Assembly (NCBI GenBank): GCA_013398295.1
Contig: VZSF01002926.1
Location: 1 to 64,000 of the forward strand
Length of the DNA: 64,000 bases
Direction of reading: 5' to 3'
From: Chionis minor
Taxonomy: Eukaryota > Chordata > Aves > Charadriiformes > Chionididae
The position numbers and the translations under genes were made by a program. The notes beneath the pieces were generated by a model. The model worked only from the letters and a program-made list of their open reading frames with translations. It searched no databases and had not been told where the DNA came from. Of this stretch, positions 53,036 to 64,000 are shown in pieces; position 1 is the stretch's first letter; each line of letters begins with the position of its first letter.

Positions 53036-55449
53036 TCAAAACATTACAGAAATTATTCAGAATTTACAGTATTACTTTATGACAAGGTTTAAACTGGATT
53101 ATGAAAAGTTCCTGGAATCTTTATTTCAGCATTAAAACAATTTACAGGCTAGGCTACTTTAGGCAGTCTTGATATGAATCAAGATTAAGGAAGCAAATGA
53201 TAATCAGAAATATTATGGCTTTTCTTCCAAGTAGGTAAATCTGTGCCCTTATAATTTAGAACTATATTCACATCAATTTCAAACCTTTTACTCCTAATAG
53301 GCTTGAAAAAAGGCACATTGCACAAATTAAGGGTTTCTCTCCATTTCCAAGTTTTTAGTAGATCCTTATCTAACATTTTACACCACTGCATCGTGCACAG
53401 CTGCAGCAAGTTTATACATAAGCAAACTCCAAGTTTCTCATTGATATTGATATTGCTTATCCAGTCCTAGAACACCAAGTCCTCTGTTTACAAATAGAGA
53501 ACAATACCAGAACAAGTTTCCTTACACTTCCAAAGTGCCATGTCAGCATGTTTCAAATAGGTTAGGGAAAGAAATTTCTCTTACAGGCTCTAGAAACAGA
53601 CCACAGTCCTTGGGTTAGTCAACATTTAGCCAAAACAGACAATTGATACAGGCAAGTTTGGAACGTGTGAGCTGGAGATGTACCAAACCCATCGTGTATT
53701 GGGATAGCACGCAGTCATAAACCAGAAATTATTTCAGTCCTTACTACATTAGTCTTAACTCAGACTGATGCCAACCAGTTGACCTCTACATGTCCCTGAC
53801 AATTCTCCGCTAGTCCCTCAGAAGTATTATCACAATAACCATGGAGAAAATAGACTGCTTTAAGACCAGGTAAGTTCCCTAAATGAGATTCTAATCTGTC
53901 TGGACTTCATACAGGAGAGTTGCCCTCTCATCAGCCAAATAGGATTCCTCCCATCCATACTCTTCTTAACCAACTTCAAACAAGCTCTCTAGTTAAAGCC
54001 CACCTGCCCACATAAATCAGTTCCATTAAAATTTATCTTTTGCCAGTATTTTAAATTATATGGCTTTGGAGGCTTCCCTGACGGCCGTTTAGATTAAGGC
54101 TCACGATTCACATGAGAGTAAAGGTACAGAATTGTGAGCACAAGGTTTGAAATCGTTTTCTTGGCTTTTTTCACCATGGGCTCCCAAGGCAGGTGATGTA
54201 GCTGTGAGGAAGTCAGCCAGCTTCTCTTCAACTCTGCCCATCACCGGACAGCTGTCACCAAATTAGACTGATGTAGCTGAATCCTTATACAGTCCCAGCA
54301 GGCAAACTCATCCATAGTGTAACTATCCTGGGAATAAGCAGACAGAGGTAGCCACGGGCAAAGCAGACACCTGATTGCTTTATGTTTTGGCCTGAGATTT
54401 GTATATATCCTTGTGTGCATGGCTGCGTGCGCAGATACACAAGACAATCCAGTGAAAAACCAACAGAAACAGGCGTAAAGTATTATTATTTTCCTAAATC
54501 CAAACATTTTCCATCAAGCCACTAAAAAAAAGAGTGGGCTCAAAGTTTATATTCTTTTAAACAGACCTGTAAGAAGTAGTTTACAAGTTCCTCAACTCTG
54601 TGACAGAATGGTAACTATCATATGCAGAGTCACTGAACTACAAGATAATGACGCAACTCCACCCTAAAATCCACTGAAGTCAAGAGGATTTCACAAACTC
54701 TTCTCTTTTCAGATGGCAGAATTACAGCATGAAAGAATTTCTCTAACTTTTATAATGAATAACTGTATCGGCAAAAACATAAAGAATTTTGAAAAAATTA
54801 TATCATGCTAAATAGCTGTGCTAGCATTTCTCTTTAGCACTTCTTTGATTTTACCCATTAACCTACAGAGAAGTTCCCAAAAAAGAAAGCTCTGTCTGTT
54901 TTCTCTACAGGTTTTTACTACATAAATTGAAAATTACTAAAATAATTATCAATTTATAATGAGAGATTACAAATAAATCCAGACTAAAACCATAGTAGTA
55001 AAAAAAAAAAAAAACCAAACAAAACCCCACACTATAACTTTCACAAAATAAAATGCAATCAAATATTATCAATTGTCTCACACAGCCAGGCCAATTTCCA
55101 GTGTTGCATAAAATCAAACAATAGGAAAGTTATATTGGGGGAAGGGGAGGAGAAGGGTGTTGTCCAGACATTAAGAAATTAATATCAATGAGAACTGTAT
55201 GCTATGGACTACCAAGTAACAACAGAAAACAAACATCATGTTTGGGTCACATAAGTCTTCATTGCCATTTTCTTTTTCTTTCCCCCCTTTTCTTTTTACA
55301 TTTTAATTTCAATGCATTTCTTATTAGTCCGCATAAGTTTTGATTGATAACATATTTATCACAATTGGCTTACAGACTGCTCCTTTTATGAGTTCACAGA
55401 GGACATAACAGATCCATAACCTGATCATTCCGTCAGTTCAGTGCTGACA

Positions 55450-55610
55450 AGTATTAAAGGCTTCTAAATGCTTGCTAATGACAAATTAATTGTTTGCTAA
55501 TCACGCAGCTATTTTATGACTAAGTTTGATGCAAGCTAACAATGACAGTTTGTCTAAAGCAAATGAACCCTCTGTCTTGAGCTATAAAATTTCAAGCATT
55601 AAGCACTACT
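55450..55610. promoter_or_regulatory. Candidate conserved non-coding element near the nebulin-repeat-1 exon
   Basis: AT-rich but non-repetitive sequence with 'cttgctaatgac', 'aattaattgtttgctaatca', 'gctattttatgac' and 'caagctaacaatgac'. It lies about 300 bp inside the intron past the exon's donor site. Motif density suggests an enhancer-like element; this is inference without alignment. Confidence 0.28.
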
Positions 55611-55892
55611 TAGATACTTTGCACACTGTTGAAAATGAAGGATTTCAGTGATGTCAATGGACATACGTGTAACTAGTACAGTAACTAGTATGTAAGATAC
55701 TATGGTAACTAGTATAAGTGAGAGTATAACACTAAGTTTTGCAGTATTATACCAACCTACAAATATGTTTTACAATTAAATTAGAGTGTTACTACATATC
55801 AGTACAAAGAAATACTAATACTACTTAGAAAAACTATAGAGAAGTGGTCTGACACTCTAAAATTAATGAGGCAAAAGAATTAGTTGATTTAC

Positions 55893-55977
55893 CTGACTCT
55901 GCAATTCACTTTGTTGCTTCAGGCGAAGATTTTCTGGTGTATCAGCCACTGTAGTGAAGGACTGCTTTGGGTAATGT
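55893..55977 (-). CDS. NEBL: NEBL (LIM-nebulette/LASP2) exon: nebulin repeat 1
   Basis: This is an internal coding exon of 85 bp: one base completing a split codon (probably the Ala of CNA at the end of the LIM domain) plus 28 codons. Read on the minus strand it encodes [20 protein letters not shown] followed by QQSELQSQ, the first nebulin-like repeat immediately after the LIM domain in LASP-family proteins. The acceptor is cttcttcttctag before ACATTACCC, and the donor is CAG followed by gtaaatc. The exon ends in phase 0, which fits the phase-0 start of the exon at 11412-11519; the joined protein reads ...ELQSQ-VKYKRDF..., as in known LASP2. LASP1 is very similar in this repeat ([13 protein letters not shown]), so the NEBL assignment rests on TTVADTP and on the downstream exon. 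The LIM-domain exons should lie above 64000; I searched 55978-64000 for them by eye and did not find them. Confidence 0.94.
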
Positions 55978-58070
55978 CTAGAAGAAGAAGCATAAAACCG
56001 AACGGTAAATATTTACACATGCTAGAAATGTATCCCAGCCCTCTTTCCTACAGCATACAGAACTCTCTCATAGTTTACTTGGTTTGTGTTAGAAGTATTT
56101 ACTCTCAAACTGTTGTGTCAGTCATGCCTTGCAGAAGCAACATGAACAGGTTCCTGTGAATCCCACCCATTTATCCTGCCCATGGACAGCAGAGACCGAC
56201 TGGCCAAAATTTGTTTTCAATAGAGTGAACAAAACTATGTTCAACAGCACTGTCTTGGTGTAGTCACGTGCTGAAGAAAGACTAAACTAAAGGCCTTTTA
56301 GCCTTAAGATAGAAGTGTTTTACAGCAACTGAAGTTACATCAATGAGTACAGCTGGACTACCATGGTGCCTTAAATCAAATCCATCAGTGCAGAAACCAG
56401 AAGGATCAAGGCAGGTACATTCTGCGTCCAGAAAGGTCAAATACTTTAATGGTCAATGTGTCAATACACAGTGCTGTAATATCCAGTACCAAAGGTTGCA
56501 GTGCCTCAGAACTGCAATCTATCAGGCATCTCTCTTTTCACTTGAAATTTTACACCTTTACTATGTGTTCCCACTATGTGCTTTGGCATTTTATACACAA
56601 CTTAAATAGTGAAATCATAGTCAAGGATTTATTCATTTTCATGGATTTATCCTGCAACTCTACAGCCCCCTCCCCCACCAAAAGTTCTAGTATAAGAAAG
56701 ACCACAAAAAGAGGGAAATAACAAAACTGAACAGCCTATCCCAAAATAGGAATATTATTATGAGCCAGCAGCACTATGAGTAAACTGATTCTTAATTACA
56801 TTCAACATCTTCCGTCTCAAACCAAAATATTCACCTTACAACCATGTGAGGCACTCCTGCCTTCACCTACCACTCACAGCTGCCCACACCTGCCAGCTAC
56901 CCCATTTTGTGCCTCTAACATTTCAGAGGTACGAGACGACAGGCGTAGCATTTTAGACACAATAACATTTGTAGCGTAATTTCTACAGAGGGAGTAAGCA
57001 GTAAGTAAACATCTGAAGATTGAGGATACGCAGTATTAAACATTTCCATGTTCAGACTATGTTTAATGTATTCTTTCAGCAAATGGTCCAGTCATTACAG
57101 CTCCATCATAAAGTTTCTGTGCCTTGTAAAGATGATACATATTTTCATTCAAAATTCTATTTTGCTAGAAAGTTTTATTTTCCATTTATAAGTTTTATTT
57201 CCATGAAGTGCATGGCCTCAGTCAAAAATAATTAATTTTTATCTGAAAAAAAAACCCACCCATGAAAAATTAAGAAGGATTTTGGGTTTTGGCCAAAAGC
57301 TGAATGTTTCCTGTGCAGAAATACAAAAGCAATACTTGATGAGAAATGCTGCCTGGATTTCATACAATCCAGTCTCTGCTACAGGCCTGATCCCTCCCAT
57401 CAGATGACATCTGCCATTGCCAGACTTCTACACCATAGACTGATGCATCAAAAGGCTGTGGAACATGCCCACATTTATGGTGTCACTACACCAGGAAAAC
57501 AGAGAAGAAATATGGGACAACCTGGGGATTTCAAGTTCCCAAGGACTAATAACTGCACAGAAAGAGCAAAGATGCAACACTTTGATGGAAGGAAGTTTTT
57601 CCTGACAGAAATGTAAGAGACATCCCAGGTTGGATACTGGCAGACGGATGAATAATGCCAATGTAAGTTTAAAAGCTTAGGGTGAAATACATTCCCACCC
57701 ATTAAGTCAGCGACTTGTCTCACATAGCTCGTGTCACTGAAAACTAGAAAACAACAGACGCCCTCCTGCCTATTCTTTTGTAGCTACAGCCAAGTCCTCC
57801 CAAGCCCCACCTAAGCTGTAGCTTTGGCCAGAGAAACCACTGGGAGGGCTGCATACACTGCTGCCTGTCTTCGTCCCCTTCCACCACTACCCCCCTGACA
57901 GCCAGACGACACCAGCCGGCCAAATGGCTACAGCCACAGCTCCAGCAACACACAGGGAGATTGAACTAGGTTTTGCTTAGAGGACATCAACTGGAACCGA
58001 CTCTTGCGTGAAGCAGATGGTTATCAGCACCATCTAATACCTTGGGACAAGGAAGATACTTCCAGAAGGG

Positions 58071-58105
58071 CTTCTTTTTCTTTTTTTCTTTTTTTCTTTT
58101 TTTTT
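58071..58105. repeat. Period-8 pyrimidine tract (CTTTTTTT)n
   Basis: C residues at 58080, 58088 and 58096 are spaced exactly 8 bases apart within an uninterrupted T background: a pure pyrimidine strand of about 35 bases. Confidence 0.85.
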
Positions 58106-59059
58106 AATTCACCTCTTCTATCTCACCCTTCCTGCTTCTGTATAGAGGATAAAAACAAATGCCAGGCTGGCCAAGGGTCATAAGCCTTGTTTAGAAAGCA
58201 GCGATGGGCAGATGGGGAAGGCAACAAGCCACCTCACAGCCAGGGCTTGCTGATATCCAAGGAAGATTGTAGCAAGGAACGGTGCATAATGCACACCTTA
58301 AAAAATAGCAGCCGTTCAGATATAACTCATGTAGATGACTGATTCCCTGCCCCCAAAAAAGTCAACTGCCCCACAGGCAATTAAAAAATGATGTCATGCA
58401 CATGCTGAATGCCAGAAGCATTCCCACAAACTTCCATAGCACTGCTTTCCATTGTGGTTACCTACAATGATCCCGGTACTCTGACCACAGCAATCACCTG
58501 TACTGGTCCCTTTTGACATGCAGAGCTGGAGTGAGCTCACATGGGGGTTTGGCCTCGTCCCCTTGTGAAACGTGTGGACATCACTAAGGCTGGTGTCACT
58601 GTCACAGCCCTCAGGGACCCGGTTAGCAACAGCAGCAGAGAACATGTCTCTGCTAACCCGGGCTTCCAAATTTGAAGCATAGGAACATATACCTTGTCCC
58701 TATCATACACCATCTTTTACTGCTCATCATTTGCTAAAGAAATGCTTTCTCCCACAATTAGTATTCAGAAGTTCACAGGTATTTCAACAGTCAGAGCAAA
58801 CCACTTAAGAACCGATGTATCTAAGATCATCGCTTATTTTAGAAGCAGTAGCTCCATACTTCAAGTGAAAAAGGTATGCTTAGCCTTGAACAAGCAGTGC
58901 TTTATTATGCTTGAAATTACTGTGTAAACTGATTGTATCAGTGAAGAGTATTTGCACTTGACCATGGAAGTAAACAATACCCATGACTGAAGTGAAAAAA
59001 CCTGCTGAAATTTAAATCGGCCTTTAAACCGGTCATATTAACCATTTATCACAATGTAT

Positions 59060-59165
59060 TACAGTGATTTAAAAAAAAATAATCATTTAGCAAAATTAAA
59101 TTAGCAGAGCCTTTTACTATGGGTTGTCATTTTAACTGCAGCTCATTTATGAAACCACCTACATG
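59060..59165. promoter_or_regulatory. Candidate AT-rich conserved element
   Basis: 'ataatcatttagcaaaatta' and 'aattagcagagccttttact', then 'tgcagctcatttatg', form non-repetitive sequence dense in TAAT/ATTAG cores. The suggestion is based on composition alone. Confidence 0.2.
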
Positions 59166-60227
59166 GTATATCAAACCAGAAAGACTCGGGTTTAGATATA
59201 TCCCTTCTAATTTATGGAAATTCTTGCCTCAGAACCATTAAAAAGACTAGTGTTAAATTTAAATCCTATCTTCAGCTTTATCCTTTGTTTCAAGCTTAGT
59301 GATAGCATGACTTCATGATATTAAAAATACCAGTATTTAAGACACTAAATTATCTGAAATCTAGCTAAAAATGCATCGTACCATTGGATACTTATGACTG
59401 AAATAAAGGCTTGTAAACACAAGTGTTAAAATGATGAAATGTGCTTTTAAAAGATCAGTTTAAGAGTATACCATGTTTCGTTACTATGTTCTGAATAAGG
59501 ATGAGTAACTGGATGGCAACGGCCTTTAATTCAAAAGGCTGCCAGTGCTATCATGGTCCCCGGTAATCCGTTGCTCAGTTTCCCTTTTGTCCAAGATGAT
59601 GTCTGAGAAAAAGCCAGGAATTGGTTAAAGAGGTTGATGTCATGTCAGCTATTTAATAGCAATGTCCAATGTTTGTTTTAAGTCTTTGTTAGTAGTCTAA
59701 GTCTACTTAGCAATATGTCTTACCACACTAATGCTATTAGGATTAATCCTGTATAAAGACCTATACAAGAAGTTCCAGAACAAATCAGGACACACAGTAT
59801 GGTGTCTCTGTTGTGGGTTACTGTATTGCCTGCTTCAGCTGCACAGCTTGATTAATAAATCCAACCACAACTCAATCCGTGGCTCCTTATGAGGAAACGC
59901 TTTCACTTTTCATACTCGGAAACAATATCAGTAAGACATCCAAGAATTCAGGAAAGTACCTGAAAGTTTTCTAGCTTTTCCAATGACTAAACATAGACAT
60001 TTTCCCAAATAGTCGTTTAGCTGTAAGGTTTTCATCAGCTTTTCCACGCTTTCAAACCAACAAAAGGAATAAACAACATGTTCTGAGAGCTAATGGGATG
60101 AAGATTCAGCTTTCTCTCTTTTGAAAAAGGTCAGATTCAAAACCTGAGATAAATTCAAGCGTGTACTGAAATTAATTTGCTCATACCTCATTCTGACTTA
60201 TCCAACATTTACAATATGACTAGGAGA

Positions 60228-60244
60228 TGTGTGTGTGTGTGTGT
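60228..60244. repeat. (TG)n microsatellite
   Basis: Eight and a half TG units, uninterrupted. Confidence 0.95.
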
Positions 60245-62659
60245 ATTTTCTAACCTTAACTGTTCACAGTTACAGAATTACAATCCTTGCCAGAATTACT
60301 ATTTTTCTGCTGAATTATCACTCCCATAGAATACCTATTCAGTAAATTGCCTGCAACATACAATCTGTGATATCTTTTAACCAGAGAAAAGCCACAAACT
60401 ACACAAATCAAAATAATTCTCCTAAGCAGAGTGTCAGCTCCATCACATCTTTTCAATATCAATTACCATCACTGGCTGTCATGTTAGGCTATACCTGTCT
60501 TCTCTTAATTTTTGTTTGTAATAACTGTTCTAATCAAAGTGAACGCTGAAAGATAAGAAGGTTGGGGGGGGAAAAAAAGGAAAAAATACTGTTATTTTCA
60601 GTTGCAGCAATACGGAGTGGAACAAAAAATAACAAAATTAAACCAATCTTACAATAATTATGAAAAAACTATAAAAGCTATTTATATTTTTATAACTAGC
60701 ACTTCAGTATAGTGTATGTAAAAGTTTCAAATTGAAATTAAATAGTGGATAATGATGCAGCAGTTTGGATGCAACCCAAGCTCATAACAACTGATGGACG
60801 GGAAGGGAAACTCCTTGGACCTGCAAAAGCTCAATCTGTTAATTGTGATCTGAGCACACATCCACAAACAGCACAAAAAACACAGAGGAGAAACACAGAT
60901 CTCCAATTAACTCTCATATAAAAGACATGAGATGAAATAATTTACCCAGGAAAAAGGTGATAAGGTATTAAGTTGTGCTCAGCCAGGGAGTGTTTAAACT
61001 GGCAGCTCACCACTAGGTCTGAAGAGGTGTGGGACTGCTTACTACTCCTTACCATTTGCAGAAAGACATGCAAAAGACGTGAGAGCAGAGAAAAGAAGCA
61101 TCAGGAGGGAAACCTTGCCCACAGCTGACTTCTTGCTTTGAAATTCTTGCTCAGTTGCACTTTCTGCTCTGAAGCTCCAAGAGGGATTTCTCTGGGTTTT
61201 CTGTTTTGTTTAGAACTGTCTGTGCAAGATCAGTTATTCACATGCAATTATAAAGGCTTCTGGAGGAGGAATAATGTAACTAGTGGGAAATACAGCTTTG
61301 GTATGTCAGAACTCTGGCAATGAACTGTAGAAGGAAGATTTCACAAATTACTCTGAAGGATTGGTGAGAGCCAATTCTCTTTGGCTACTGGTATCTACCT
61401 CGCTGTATGAAGAATAGATACCCTGGCTGCAATTAGTTTGCTTTGAAAAATATTTTTCTATCTTTTTTTCCTATTGTTCAAGGGACTGACTTTTTCAGAC
61501 ATTTAATTTGTGCATTTCTGCTTCTTATTTGAAGTTGAAGTTACTCCCAGTATGCTAAATACAAGTTCCTGTTTACAAGAAAATTCCCTTAGAGAGATGA
61601 GTTTGTGTTGGTTTGGAGGAAATTTAGCAAACAGTAAGATCCATGAAAAAAAAATGTTACAAGCAAGAATATTCCACTGCTTTTTGGGGTAAGCCATAAC
61701 ATCCTCACTCCTGGAGCAAGTGAAAGGCAACATATCACACCATCATATAACCAGACACCTTGCACATCATTGCACTACCAGACTTGCACTTGAGACCATA
61801 TCTGGGGCTCCCCACAAAAGTTAAGGTAAGCTTTTTTATTATTACAATTAATATTCCAACTGTATCTGTCCCCAAGACACAGGTTAGTGCCTTAGTGTCC
61901 TCTGTTAGAGGCTGAAAAAAATGAGCATTTACTGAAAAATAGGAAGGCAGAAAATTATGCTAACATTTCAGAGAAAACAGCGTAAAATTTGAGTAGCCAA
62001 TATTCATACCATATTTCATGAGTTTGACCATTTGAAATTCCATAGAGAAATTCTACTGTATCAAAATAGCAGAGTGGGTAGCTCTGCAAATATATGTCTT
62101 AAGATGAAGAACCCTTGAAATCACAGGTGCTGCCAGGCCACCACCAGCACTGAATCATGCAGGCAGCTGGGCACATGGTCTAGCCACTGAGGACTACTGT
62201 CTTCCCGCTTCCTACCCTGTTTCAAAATGAAAAAATCCTCCAGCTCTTAGCTGATACTCATATTTTTTTCTCGTTTCTTACATTTTTCTTTTCAATCTCT
62301 TGGGCAATTTCATATTTATTACACATAGAAAGATATATTGTTACGGAGACGGGTGAGTCTTGCTTCTTGAGCAATCATTTCATTGTAAAGATTTGACAAA
62401 ATCCAGCAGAAGGGACAGTTCATATTTAAGAAACTGGTCATATAATTAAAAGATTGTTATAATACTGGTCTCAGCCAAGTAGCATTCCGATTTAGCAAAA
62501 AGATCAGAAAGATTAAAATCCAAGCACATGGATGTCCAAAAGTAGAACTGCCAGAATTTCCAGTGGAGCCAGACACTCACCATCTCAATTATTTACCTAT
62601 TCCTCAGCTATGGGATACCAATGCTTGGGGAAAGAAAATGAATCAGTACACACTGAGAA

Positions 62660-62910
62660 CTACGGGGTGGCCCGGAGCTGTGCAGGAAGCCGTCAGCAGT
62701 ACACTAATTAGTATTGACAACAGATCAAAAAGGGAGAGCCCGCTGCTGGAGGAGGATCCATAAGAGATGCACAAGAAGTTCGAGGAGACCTGGAAGGCGG
62801 AGGGAACTGCGGCAAAGCAAAACAATAAACAAAAATCTGACTGCAAGAGCAAAATCTGTCGAAGAGCACAGGAAATCAATCAAGAAGGGAGAAGACGCAT
62901 ACGTGTCTTA
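62660..62910. promoter_or_regulatory. CpG-enriched patch, function unknown
   Basis: About ten CpG dinucleotides within about 250 bp ('ggcccggagc', 'gccgtcagc', 'cccgctgc', 'ttcgagg', 'ggcggag', 'gcggc', 'gtcgaag', 'gacgcatacgtg') in an otherwise CpG-poor intron. On the minus strand a plausible donor 'caaaag|gtaagac' is present at about 62911, but no supported exon precedes it. Confidence 0.3.
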
Positions 62911-64000
62911 CCTTTTGCCACTGCTAGACTGCTCCCAGGGAATCACCCAGAGCTCACCTGGGTTTATACATTACTTAGACACAGAAGACTCCACAGGTGT
63001 TTAAGGAAACTTTGCTTTTATATAATTTAAAGTGATCACTAGTGGCACAACAAAAGGCTGATGCCTCAATATTTCCAAATGCTTTTCTTCCAGATGGTGT
63101 GATTACTATTATTTCTTTCAAAATATCCAAGAGACAAAAGTCCATGAATATGAGCAGCAAACCACACAGACTGAAGCTGAGTTTCTCCCTGACTTCACTT
63201 GCTGATTTACAGCAGCAAATCTAGCAGAGTAAGAAAACCACACAATATGACCCATAGTTGTTATGGCCTATTCTTTTTGTTCCCTTCAACATCTTGCTGT
63301 CCTCTTTAAAGAATGTCAGCAAGAGAACACAGAGGTACACCATAAAAGCAGTATGTTTTGCACAGGTCTAAATGCTTCGTCTGCTTACTTCAGCATAGTC
63401 CTGATATGCTACATATATAGATATTTATCAAACCTCTACAGTGCAGGTTTGTTCAAGTCCTAGGTTTGACTGGAGTATAATTCATACATCCAGCAGTGTC
63501 AAATTTTCTTACAAAATTCCTTATTCTACCAGCAATGGATCAGTATCTTAAGCAGCACGACACTGAATTATGGAAGTCATTTCTAAATTCTGCTCCTGCT
63601 TATAATATAAGTGTGTTCTTGCCCTTTCTCCCCCTCCAAATTCTGAAATCTTTTCAAGTAATGAGAAATTTTTTAAAAAATTACTTATGTAAATGCTTTC
63701 TCTGCTTAGCACAAGTCAATATTTCTGTACATGACTAACTTCAGGGATTCCGATCTCACATATCAAGACTACCAAATCTTGACAGGTTTACAGTTGAAAG
63801 TTTCGTAGTTTCCTTTCTTCCAAATACTGTCATTTCATCATCTGATTTCTAATCACATGTATGTATACTTAAATCATTTAGGTAAGCCTTCCCAAGGTAG
63901 TAAAATCTACTTGTTTTCAACAAAATGTGTCAAAGACTATATAGGTAGTTTATTTAATCATTTCATTACCAAAAGGAACACCCCGTTACACATTAAACTG

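Larger units (their letters stand above)
11520..55892 (-). other. NEBL: NEBL intron between nebulin-repeat exons 1 and 2 (complete, 44.4 kb)
   Basis: This complete intron is bounded by donor CAG|gtaaatc at its high-coordinate end and acceptor ttctgtag| at its low-coordinate end. Its assembled length is 44,373 bp, or about 42,196 bp if the tandem copy at 34905-37080 is an assembly error. It contains two solo LTRs (14013-14705, 15304-15875), a CR1 tip (23771-23868), a CR1 split by a solo LTR (32650-33685) with its second copy, a CR1 (50732-51000), and small repeats listed separately. Long stretches without recognisable repeats or genes are 11520-14007, 15876-21979, 22009-23770, 23869-32649, 37081-50731 and 51001-55892. 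I saw no convincing additional exon in them. Confidence 0.88.
55978..64000 (-). other. NEBL: NEBL intron upstream of the nebulin-repeat-1 exon (3' part only)
   Basis: This is the non-coding sequence leading into the acceptor at 55978. The donor (end of the LIM-domain exon ending ...PYCNA) is not in the window. It contains a period-8 pyrimidine tract (58071-58105), a short TG microsatellite (60228-60244), a CpG-enriched patch (62660-62910) and an AT-rich TAAT-dense stretch (59060-59165). I recognised no transposon and no gene in the rest. Confidence 0.82.

Noticed and set aside
11520..55892. Extra nebulin-repeat exon inside the large intron
   Set aside because: No stretch with nebulin-type YK...TPE spacing and splice sites was seen, and the flanking exons join directly as in known LASP2.
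62563..63030. Overlapping plus-strand ORFs, one basic
   Set aside because: No homology recognised and multiple frames open; the CpG enrichment is reported separately.
1..64000. tRNA, rRNA, microRNA cluster or CRISPR array
   Set aside because: No tRNA B-box type sequence, rRNA similarity or regularly spaced repeats were seen; the sequence is a vertebrate intron.

Overview
This window is vertebrate nuclear DNA, almost certainly from a bird. It is AT-rich, has no long open reading frames, and carries CR1 LINE fragments with the avian 3' end (the CR1 antisense signature 'aatcacagaatcatag' and the terminal 'attctatgattct' repeat). It also carries solo LTRs of an avian ERVL type. There is no bacterial or viral gene organisation; the many 60-140 codon ORFs are chance frames in non-coding DNA or lie in transposon relics.

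The only coding sequence I can support is two exons on the minus strand, which I recognise as the LIM-nebulette / LASP2 transcript of NEBL. The exon at 55893-55977 encodes the end of the LIM-domain module and the first nebulin-like repeat ([20 protein letters not shown]...). The exon at 11412-11519 encodes the second nebulin repeat ([20 protein letters not shown]...). Both have canonical AG/GT splice sites, matching phase, and join in the order known for LASP2. The window is therefore the interior of NEBL: the 3' part of the intron upstream of the first exon (55978-64000), a complete 44,373-bp intron (11520-55892), and the 5' part of the following intron (1-11411). The earlier LIM exons, the later nebulin and SH3 exons, and the promoter were not found here.

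The introns hold five CR1 fragments (one at the left edge in + orientation, four in - orientation). There are three distinct solo ERVL-like LTRs, all + oriented and so antisense to NEBL. One has a clean ATCCT target-site duplication (14013-14705). One, with a GTGGC duplication, is nested inside a CR1 (33069-33616). One has an expanded poly-T (15304-15875). There are also a few simple or tandem repeats, perfect hairpins, and AT-rich stretches dense in TAATTA-type motifs that may be conserved regulatory elements.

The most consequential oddity is a 2176-bp segment present twice in tandem (32728-34903 and 34905-37080). The copies look identical and are separated by exactly one N, which is best read as two overlapping contig ends that were never merged (a false duplication). 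I found no evidence of a previously undescribed biological system.
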